A stretch of DNA of 26,772 nt from SCGC-AG-212-J23 sp035649175. GTDB lineage: Bacteria > Pseudomonadota > Gammaproteobacteria > Burkholderiales > SG8-39. Both the position numbers and the translations under genes were made by a program. Under the pieces are notes generated by a model. That model saw only the letters and a program-made list of their open reading frames with translations, was not told where the DNA came from and did no database searches. The stretch spans positions 1 to 26,772 of the forward strand of contig DASRKB010000211.1 in NCBI GenBank assembly GCA_035649175.1, given 5' to 3'. This document shows, piece by piece, positions 6,891 through 12,416 of this stretch (within the stretch, counting starts at the first letter, position 1; the number at the start of each line of letters is the position of its first letter).

Positions 6891-8528
6891 TCAGGTCGGC
6901 TCGGCCGAGAGCAGGCGCGCCGCCTGGTCGGCCGCGTCCTCGAACGGCTTGAGCAGCAGCTCGGGGTGCGCGCGCCCGAGCCGGCGCAGGTCGCTTTCGC
7001 TGCGCGCCGCGAGCGCGATGCGGCCGCCGAAGCGATGATGGCGGAGCGCTTCGACCAGCGCGAGCGCGTCGTCCGCGTCGGGAAGCGTGATCGCGACCCA
7101 GCGCGTTCCCTGCAGCGGCAGCGAATCGAGCAGCCCGGCGTCGGCCGCGTCGCCGAAGTGCACCGGCACCGGTCCGAGCGCGGCGCGCCGGGCGAGCTCC
7201 GGGTCGAAATCGAGGCCGAGCACGCGCTGCCCGGCGCGGTGCAGCTGCTCCGCCAGGCGGCGGCCGTAGCGGCCCATGCCGACCACGAGCACGTCGGGCG
7301 CCTCGAGCTCGTGCGGCGCCAGCACGCCGCGCGCCTCGCGGAAGGGCACGCGCCGCTCGAAGATTCCGAGCCAGGGCGCGAGCAGCTCGTAGAGCCGCTC
7401 GGAGTACAGGATCATGTAAGTCGAGGCCGCGATGGTGACCATGCCCACGGTGGTGGTGACCGCGAGCGCCGGACTGCCGACGTGGCCCAGCGTCACGCCC
7501 ATGGCCACGAACACGATCGAGAACTCGCTGATCTGGGCCACCGTCAGCCCGGCGAGCAGCCCCGTGCGCGCGCGGAATCCCATGTATCCCATGATCGCCA
7601 TCACGATGAGCGGGTTCCCGATCAGCACGAAGGCCGCGAGCACTGCCGCGGGGAAGATCTCCCCGCCGAGCGCGCCCACTTCCAGGTGCAGGCCGAGGTC
7701 GATGAAGAAGAAAAGCAGCAGGAAGTCGCGCAGCCCCGAGAGCCGGCCCGCCACGGCGTCGCGAAACGGCGTGGCGGCGAGGGTGAATCCGGCGAGGAAC
7801 GCGCCGACCTCCCTGCTGAAGCCGGCGAGCTCGCCGAGCGCGGCGAGCATCACCCCCCAGGCGATCGAGGCGAGCAGCAGCAGCTCCCCGCTCGCCGCGG
7901 CGCGTCGCGCAACGTGCGGCACGAGGTAGCGCAGCGCCAGGAAGACGAAAAGCGCCGCTGCGGCGAGCTTACCGAGCGTGAGCGCGGCGATCTGGAGCAC
8001 CGGCAGCCCCGGCGCCTCGCGCAGGCTGCCGAGCAGCATCAGCGCGATCACCACCGCGACGTCCTGCACGATGAGAAACCCCATGGCGATGCGCCCGTGC
8101 AGGGAGTCGATCTCGCGCTTGTCCGAGAGCAGCTTGACGATGATGATGGTGCTGGAGAAGGTGAGCGCGACCGCGATGTAGAGCGCTCCCACCGGCTCGT
8201 AGCCGAGCACCAGGCAGAGGCCGTAGCCGATGACGATGGTGAAGGCGAGCTGGCCGAGCCCGGTGGCCACCGCCACCGCCCCGAGGTGGCGCACGAGCAT
8301 CGGATCGAGCTTCAGGCCTACCGCGAAGAGCAGCAGCGTGACGCCGAACTGCGAGAGCAGCCCGAGGGCCTCCGAGGGCGCCGCCCAGCCGACCAGCGCA
8401 GGGCCTGCGGCGACGCCCATCACGATATAGGCGAGGATCAGCGGCTGCCTGAGCCAGCTCGCGACCAGCCCGAGCGCGGCGGCGATCAGCAGCAGCAGCG
8501 CGAACTGCTGGAAAACGCTCAGCATCAT
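6891..8528 (-). CDS. Kef-type monovalent cation/proton antiporter with RCK (TrkA-N) domain
   Basis: 545 residues. About 12 transmembrane helices of the CPA2 family start at QQFALLLLIAAALGLVASWLRQPLILAYIVMGV, with conserved AVGLKL, IVQDVAV and GAFLAGFTLA motifs. From about residue 410 there is a cytoplasmic nucleotide-binding RCK_N domain, DVLVVGMGRYGRRLAEQL..VLGLDFDPE. The likely role is K+ efflux or K+/H+ exchange gated by NAD(H) or a similar ligand (family knowledge). Two tandem ATGs (8528, 8525) are possible starts. FNR-type box 3 is centred 30.5 bp upstream, too close for class II activation from these starts. It is first in a minus-strand unit with the ABC importer. Confidence 0.92.
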   Translation of the reverse strand: MMLSVFQQFALLLLIAAALGLVASWLRQPLILAYIVMGVAAGPALVGWAAPSEALGLLSQFGVTLLLFAVGLKLDPMLVRHLGAVAVATGLGQLAFTIVIGYGLCLVLGYEPVGALYIAVALTFSSTIIIVKLLSDKREIDSLHGRIAMGFLIVQDVAVVIALMLLGSLREAPGLPVLQIAALTLGKLAAAALFVFLALRYLVPHVARRAAASGELLLLASIAWGVMLAALGELAGFSREVGAFLAGFTLAATPFRDAVAGRLSGLRDFLLLFFFIDLGLHLEVGALGGEIFPAAVLAAFVLIGNPLIVMAIMGYMGFRARTGLLAGLTVAQISEFSIVFVAMGVTLGHVGSPALAVTTTVGMVTIAASTYMILYSERLYELLAPWLGIFERRVPFREARGVLAPHELEAPDVLVVGMGRYGRRLAEQLHRAGQRVLGLDFDPELARRAALGPVPVHFGDAADAGLLDSLPLQGTRWVAITLPDADDALALVEALRHHRFGGRIALAARSESDLRRLGRAHPELLLKPFEDAADQAARLLSAEPT

Positions 8529-8551
8529 CTGCCGGTCAGTGTGCCGGGCTT

Positions 8552-8565
8552 TTGATTCTGGTCAA
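8552..8565. promoter_or_regulatory. FNR/ANR-type box 3
   Basis: TTGAT-TCTG-GTCAA, centre 8558.5. On the plus side, -41.5 geometry puts transcription at about 8599-8600, where an ATG opens a nine-codon frame that ends just before the real gene at 8631. The distal promoter segment (8584-8603) matches that of the USP gene (1263-1282) at 18 of 20 positions. Confidence 0.82.
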
Positions 8566-8598
8566 TACCGCGCCGGCCCCGCATGGCGAAATGGCGGC

Positions 8599-8628
8599 AT
8601 GACGCGGACCAAACCGAAGGAGGGATAG
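8599..8628 (+). other. Possible leaderless mini-ORF MTRTKPKEG
   Basis: The ATG at 8599 lies 40.5 bp from the centre of box 3 and aligns with the USP start codon in the duplicated promoter segment. It reads MTRTKPKEG and stops at a TAG 2 nt before the ATG of the downstream gene. The Shine-Dalgarno of the downstream gene (AAGGAGG) lies inside it. It could be a coupled leader peptide or simply 5' UTR. Confidence 0.35.
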
Positions 8629-8630
8629 TC

Positions 8631-9161
8631 ATGCAGACGCCGCATGTCTTCATCGCCTACGCGCCGCGCGGCGCCGGGCTGCGCTGCGCGGTGGCGTACC
8701 TGGAGAACGAGCGCGATGCCTGGGGCTGGTTCACCGGCCCGCGGCCCGACACGAGCGTTGCCGCGTGCTACTTCCTGCTCGAGGACCTCTTTACGAAGCG
8801 CGAGACGCGCTACGAGGCGGTCGACCAGCCCGACCTGCACGGCGGCTGGTCGCTCGACGAGGCGCGCCGCCACGAGCTCGCGGCCATGCAGGAGGTATTC
8901 GCCCGGGAGTGGCTCTTCTACCGCGACGATCCGCGCGCCGCGGCGGAGCTGGAGGCCTACGCGGAGGGCGAGCTCGCCGCCGGCGAGCTCAACGTGCGCT
9001 TCGAGCGCCTGTCGAAGTTCAACACGCAGCAGCCGAACTGGACCTACTACTCGCCGAACTTCGAGCGCCCGGTGCTCAAGCAGCTCGCGCGCCGCTGGCC
9101 TCTCGAGTACCGCCTCGACTTCGAGCCCAAGCCGCGCCGCGCCGCGCGCTCCTGTCCGTAG
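8631..9161 (+). CDS. Hypothetical protein in the FNR-type cluster
   Basis: 176 residues, soluble, with no signal peptide. It begins MQTPHVFIAYAPRGAGLRCAVAYLEN and has an aromatic, charged middle (GWFTGPRPDTSVAACYFLLEDLF, YEAVDQPDLHGGW) and a basic tail. I do not recognise the family. The start is fixed by AAGGAGG upstream of the ATG at 8631; the longer frame from 8583 would include promoter sequence. It is driven, by inference, from box 3, with a leader of about 31 nt. It ends 4 nt before the convergent Spy-like gene. Confidence 0.75.
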   Translation: MQTPHVFIAYAPRGAGLRCAVAYLENERDAWGWFTGPRPDTSVAACYFLLEDLFTKRETRYEAVDQPDLHGGWSLDEARRHELAAMQEVFAREWLFYRDDPRAAAELEAYAEGELAAGELNVRFERLSKFNTQQPNWTYYSPNFERPVLKQLARRWPLEYRLDFEPKPRRAARSCP

Positions 9162-9165
9162 ATAA

Positions 9166-9729
9166 CTACCGCCGCGACCAGCGGCCGGCGTAGCCCTGCT
9201 CGAGCTGCTTGCGCTGCTCGGGAGTGAGGACCGCCTGCACGCGCTTGCGCGCCTCCATCTGCGCCTCGAACATCTCCTTGTGAGCTTTTGCCATCTCGTC
9301 GTACGCCTGGCGCGCGGCCTTTTCGTCGACCTCGCCGCCTGCCCAGGCCTTCGACATGGGACCGTCGGCCGCGTGCATCTTGCCCATGAGCTGCCAGCGC
9401 TTGTCGAACATGTCGCGCTGGATGTCCGTGAGCTTCTGCCGCTGCTCGGGGGTGAGATCGAGGCCGGCGGCCTCGAAGGCGCCGCAACCGCCCATCATGT
9501 CGGGGCCCATGCCGTAGCCGGGCCCGTAGCCGCCGCCCATCATGCCAGGGCCCATGCCGTAGCCCCGCCCGTAGCCACCGCCCATCATGTCAGGGCCCAT
9601 GCCGTAGCCCGGCCCGTAGCCACCGCCCATCATGCCCGGACCCATGCCGTAGCCGTAGGGCTGCGTAGAGGCGGTCAGGGGAATCGCCAGCGCGGCCGCC
9701 ATGGCCGCGACCATCATCCTGCGTTTCAT
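9166..9729 (-). CDS. Spy/CpxP-like periplasmic LTxxQ protein with Gly/Met repeats
   Basis: 187 residues. A Sec signal peptide (MKRRMMVAAMAAALAIPLTAS) is followed by four near-identical 15-residue repeats of the form GMGPxMMGGGYGxGY. An all-helical domain then carries two LTPEQR motifs (near residues 90 and 170) typical of Spy/CpxP/ZraP proteins. These periplasmic proteins act as chaperones or metal-linked stress sensors. The Met-rich repeat region could bind Cu(I) or another soft metal, which is inference. AAAGGAG precedes the ATG. Box 4 is centred 56.5 bp upstream, giving a predicted leader of about 15 nt that keeps this Shine-Dalgarno. Confidence 0.85.
   Translation of the reverse strand: MKRRMMVAAMAAALAIPLTASTQPYGYGMGPGMMGGGYGPGYGMGPDMMGGGYGRGYGMGPGMMGGGYGPGYGMGPDMMGGCGAFEAAGLDLTPEQRQKLTDIQRDMFDKRWQLMGKMHAADGPMSKAWAGGEVDEKAARQAYDEMAKAHKEMFEAQMEARKRVQAVLTPEQRKQLEQGYAGRWSRR
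9491..9658. repeat. Four tandem 45-bp repeats inside the Spy-like gene
   Basis: Copies start near 9491, 9536, 9581 and 9626 (the last is partial). On the plus strand each begins CCCATCATG and continues with GCCCATGCCGTAGCC. They encode the Gly/Met repeats. The few differences between copies suggest recent expansion or gene conversion, so copy number may vary between strains. Confidence 0.85.
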
Positions 9730-9778
9730 ATCAGTCTCCTTTCACCCGGAAAGCGTCTCATGTCGGCCGAGACGCAAG

Positions 9779-9792
9779 TTGACGAGGATCAA
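9779..9792. promoter_or_regulatory. FNR/ANR-type box 4
   Basis: TTGAC-GAGG-ATCAA, centre 9785.5. It is exactly 41.5 bp from the ATG at 9827 (PolX/PHP remnant, leaderless) and 56.5 bp from the Spy-like ATG at 9729 (leader of about 15 nt with Shine-Dalgarno). Confidence 0.85.
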
Positions 9793-9826
9793 AGGGAAGA
9801 CGTTCGGCGCGCGGCATCGTCTGGCG

Positions 9827-10369
9827 ATGGCGGTGCATAACGCCGACATTGCCCGCTGCTTCGAAGAGATCGCCGACCTGCTCGAGCTGCGCGACGACGA
9901 TCTGCCCGACTCGGTTCTCTCGCGCCTGGACCTCGTGGTGGCCGCCGTGCACAGCAAATTCAACCTGCCGCGCGCGCGCCAGACCGCGCGCGTGCTCGCG
10001 GCGATGGACAATCCTTGCTTCACGATCTTCGCGCACCCGAGCGGCCGGCTGATCGAGGCGCGCGAGGGCTACGATATCGATCTGCTCGCCGTGGCGCGCA
10101 AGGCGGCCAAGCGCGGCATCGCGCTGGAGCTGAACGCGCACCCCGACCGGCTCGATCTCGACGACGTGCACTGCCGCATGGCGAAGGAGGAGGGCGCGCT
10201 CGTCGCCATCAGCTCCGACGCGCACGACGTCGACGGCTTCGAGGTGCTGCGCTACGGCGTCGGGCAGGCGCGCCGCGGCTGGCTCGAGAAGGCCGACGTC
10301 CTGAACGCCCGGCCGCTTGCCGCGCTGCGGCGGATCCTTTCGCGCGCGCCGCGGGCGGCAGCAGGCTGA
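9827..10369 (+). CDS. Internally deleted DNA polymerase X / PHP-domain protein
   Basis: 180 residues. The first 21 (MAVHNADIARCFEEIADLLEL) match the start of bacterial family X polymerases. From residue 23 (DDDLPDSVLSRLDLVVAAVHSKFNL) to the end the sequence matches the carboxy half of their PHP domain: FTIFAHPSGR, ALELNAHPDRLDL, ISSDAHD, RYGVGQARRGWLEKADVLN. Full-length relatives have about 570 residues, so about 390 residues are missing in frame: the helix-hairpin-helix region, the polymerase palm and the first PHP metal motif. Several metal-ligand histidines and the SDAH motif remain. The ATG at 9827 matches the native family start and has no Shine-Dalgarno; box 4 is exactly 41.5 bp upstream. 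It may be a decayed gene or a reduced PHP protein. The 3' end overlaps a convergent gene. Confidence 0.78.
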   Translation: MAVHNADIARCFEEIADLLELRDDDLPDSVLSRLDLVVAAVHSKFNLPRARQTARVLAAMDNPCFTIFAHPSGRLIEAREGYDIDLLAVARKAAKRGIALELNAHPDRLDLDDVHCRMAKEEGALVAISSDAHDVDGFEVLRYGVGQARRGWLEKADVLNARPLAALRRILSRAPRAAAG

Positions 10370-10664
10370 GCCGCGGGTCGGGCCCGGTGAGCGCGACGCG
10401 GTAGCGCGCGGCCTCGAGCGCGGGCGCGAGCGCGGCGAGCTCCTCGAGCCCCGCCACGGTGGCGATGCGCTCGAGTAGCTCGGCGCCACCCGAGGCGTCG
10501 ATCTCGTCGTCGGGACCGCGCGGGGCGTCCGGGTGGACATGGCGGAAGAGGGCATGATGCGTCTCGAGCGGCAGCTCGATGTGGACGCGGCGGCCGAGCC
10601 GCATGGCCTCGCGCGCGGCCGCGATGCTGGCCGCGCCGTCCCAGCTCAAGCTGACGATCTCCAT
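10209..10664 (-). CDS. Hypothetical protein, FNR-box-driven, 3' end antisense to PolX remnant
   Basis: 151 residues beginning MEIVSLSWDGAASIAAAREAMRLGRRVHIELPLETHHALFRHVHPDAP. I recognise no family. The last 50 or so residues are almost only Arg, Ala, Ser and Pro and lie antisense to the 3' end of the PolX/PHP remnant, so this tail is probably not ancestral. The start is supported by promoter geometry: TAAAAG ends 6 nt before the ATG, and box 5 is centred 40.5 bp upstream. There is no Shine-Dalgarno, so a leaderless mRNA is predicted. Confidence 0.6.
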   Translation of the reverse strand: MEIVSLSWDGAASIAAAREAMRLGRRVHIELPLETHHALFRHVHPDAPRGPDDEIDASGGAELLERIATVAGLEELAALAPALEAARYRVALTGPDPRLSLLPPAARAKGSAAARQAAGRSGRRPSRASRGAPARRRSAAPRSRRRRARRS

Positions 10665-10697
10665 CGGCGTCTTTTACTCCAGCGAGCGCCCGCGAGT

Positions 10698-10711
10698 TTG
10701 CGCTGGATCAA
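10698..10711. promoter_or_regulatory. FNR/ANR-type box 5 (one weak half-site)
   Basis: TTGCG-CTGG-ATCAA, centre 10704.5. The left half is imperfect. It is 40.5 bp from the minus-strand ATG at 10664. On the plus side the geometry predicts a start near 10746, preceded by CATTCT at 10734-10739, giving a 14-nt leader with GAGGAGG before the ATG at 10760. Confidence 0.7.
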
Positions 10712-10759
10712 GACAACGAGCTCCTCGCAGGGTCATTCTTGCCAATCGAGGAGGCTGCC

Positions 10760-11347
10760 ATGAAAGAGCTTGCGATCCCCGTGGACGGCGAGCGCCTGCC
10801 CGCGCTCGTGCACCGCACGCGCGCGGCGCACGCGGCCGTCATGGTCCTGCACGACACCGGCCTGGACCGCAAGGCTCCCGGCACCAGGCGGCTCGCGGCG
10901 ATGATGCGTGCCGGCGGCTTCGCCACGGTGCAGCCGGAACTGCTCGACCGCATCGAGGCGCACGAGCGCCACAACGCCATCGACGTCGACCTGCAGTCCT
11001 CGCGCCTGATCCGGATCATCGACTGGCTGCGCGAGCAGCACTGGTCCAACGGCCTGCGGCTCGGCCTGCTCGCCGGGGACATCGGCGCGAGCGTGGTACT
11101 GCACGCCGCCGCGCAGCGGCCCCGGGAGGTCGGGGCGGTCGTGTGCCGCGACGGCCGGCCGGACTGCTGCCCCTCGTGGATCGGCAGGGTGCTCGCGCCG
11201 ACGCTGCTGCTCGTCGAGCGGGACGAATGGCCCTACCGGCACGTGTTCGACGCGCTTCGATGCGAGAAGGAGCTCGTCGTCGCGCCGATGGGTGAGCGGC
11301 CGGTTGCCGAGGCCGCCTGCGCCTGGTTCAGGCGCTACCTCCTCTAG
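10760..11347 (+). CDS. Dienelactone-hydrolase-like alpha/beta protein, catalytic residues apparently lost
   Basis: 195 residues with the order of a small alpha/beta hydrolase: VMVLHDTGLDRKAPGTRRLAAMM after strand 3, GLRLGLLAGDIGASVVLHAAA at the nucleophile elbow, AVVCRDGRPD, TLLLVERDEW and a terminal AWFRRYLL. Relatives of the Rv0571c type carry GASTGA at the elbow and a His in a GATHLF-like block (from memory). Here the elbow reads AGDIGA, with Asp in the place of Ser, and the His block reads APMGERPV with no His. It may be a non-enzymatic or altered hydrolase. The start is fixed by GAGGAGG 7 nt before the ATG. Confidence 0.75.
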   Translation: MKELAIPVDGERLPALVHRTRAAHAAVMVLHDTGLDRKAPGTRRLAAMMRAGGFATVQPELLDRIEAHERHNAIDVDLQSSRLIRIIDWLREQHWSNGLRLGLLAGDIGASVVLHAAAQRPREVGAVVCRDGRPDCCPSWIGRVLAPTLLLVERDEWPYRHVFDALRCEKELVVAPMGERPVAEAACAWFRRYLL

Positions 11348-11360
11348 GGCCTCCTTTTTC

Positions 11361-12335
11361 CTACGGCAGCACGAGCACCGGCCGGATGCCGGCGAGGAGC
11401 TCACGCAGCGTCTCCTCGTCGAGCTCCGGACGAGCGCCGCGTGGCTCGGGTGGTCCTCGTAGACGACTGGCGCGCCGCGCGCGGATGAGTGCTCGATCAG
11501 TACGTTCACGGCGTAGCGGCGCATCGGCGCCTCGATGCCCTCGGGCTTCGGGATCGGGATGCCGAAGAGCGTCGGCGGCTCGCCTTCCTTGCGGCTGCGC
11601 AGCGCCGCGGCGTGCTCGAGCGTGTCCTCCTTCACCTGGTCGAGGTACTCGAGCACGTGGGGCAGCGCCTCGTACGCGCCTTTCAGCTCCTCGATCAGGC
11701 TGACGATCGCCGTGCGCGCCACCTCGCGGTCGAGGCTCCTCATGCGCTCGAGCGCCTCGCGGCGCCACTTCGGCATCTGGCGCAGCACCTCGGCGAGCTC
11801 CTTCTGGAGCTGCGAGATGAGCTCCCCGGTGCGCTTCTGTGCCTCGGCGGAGAGCTTGGCGAACTCCTCGGGCTCTATTACTGCGTCGCGCTTGTCGTTG
11901 AACGGGCCGAAGCCGAAGCCGCTCGGCGTGCGCACGAGCGCGATGCCCTGCGCGCGCGCCTTCTCGCCGATCTCGTTGATCGCGCGCTCGTGGCGCTCCT
12001 CGAGCTCGCCGTGGATCTCCTGGTGCCGGTTGCGGTACTCGTCGGTCTCGAAGGCCGCCGCGATCGCCGCCGAGAGGTCCTCGACCAGCCGCGCCATCGC
12101 CGCCTTGAAGGCGCTCGCCTCGCCCGCAGGCAGGCTCAGCGCGCGCGGCCGGTGCGGCGAGCGGAAGTTGAAGGTTGTAGCCCTCGCGCCGGATACCGAC
12201 GCCGAACTCGAGCGCCCGGGTGGCGCGCTGCTGTCCGGGCGCCCCGTCGGCGCCCTGCAGCTCGTCGGTGGTGGAAAAGGCGAGGCGCGCGGGGTCGCAG
12301 CGCCGGCGCAGTTGGGCGGGGAGAAGGGCTTCCAT
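11361..12335 (-). pseudogene. Remnant of a Lon-like AAA protease (LonB-type, AAA_32 family)
   Basis: The ATG at 12335 opens MEALLPAQLRRRCDPARLAFSTTDEL..VGIRREGYN, the amino end of Lon-related proteases. Right after GYN the family sequence jumps to NFRSPHRPRALSLPAGEAS in another frame. It continues through the helical domain (MARLVEDLSAAIAAAFETDEYRNR..) to NVLIEHSSARGAPVVYEDHPSHAALV near 11437. There it stops matching and the first frame resumes with LDEETLRELLAGIRPVLVLP before the stop at 11361. Two deletions are inferred: one removed the Walker A region with a frame change, the other removed Walker B and the entire Ser-Lys protease domain (full relatives are about 800 residues). Box 6 is exactly 41.5 bp from the ATG, so the promoter is intact. 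The gene cannot make a functional protease. Confidence 0.8.
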
Positions 12336-12369
12336 GCGGCGCAGTCTGCCGCGCGGCAACCGGCGGCGC

Positions 12370-12383
12370 TTGACCTGAGTCAA
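12370..12383. promoter_or_regulatory. FNR/ANR-type box 6
   Basis: TTGAC-CTGA-GTCAA, centre 12376.5. It is 41.5 bp from the Lon-remnant ATG (12335, minus) and 40.5 bp from the nicotinate phosphoribosyltransferase ATG (12417, plus), a symmetric bidirectional arrangement. On the plus side TAACGT ends 6 nt before the ATG. Confidence 0.87.
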
Positions 12384-12416
12384 ATCCGGACCGCCCCGCA
12401 TGCGTAACGTCCCGCT

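Noticed and set aside
5669..6952. 427-codon plus-strand frame opposite the solute-binding protein
   Set aside because: Antisense shadow; no recognisable motifs.
6777..8555. 592-codon plus-strand frame opposite the antiporter gene
   Set aside because: It lies antisense to a clear Kef-type gene; its product is rich in Arg, Glu, Gln and His, the usual shadow in GC-rich DNA.
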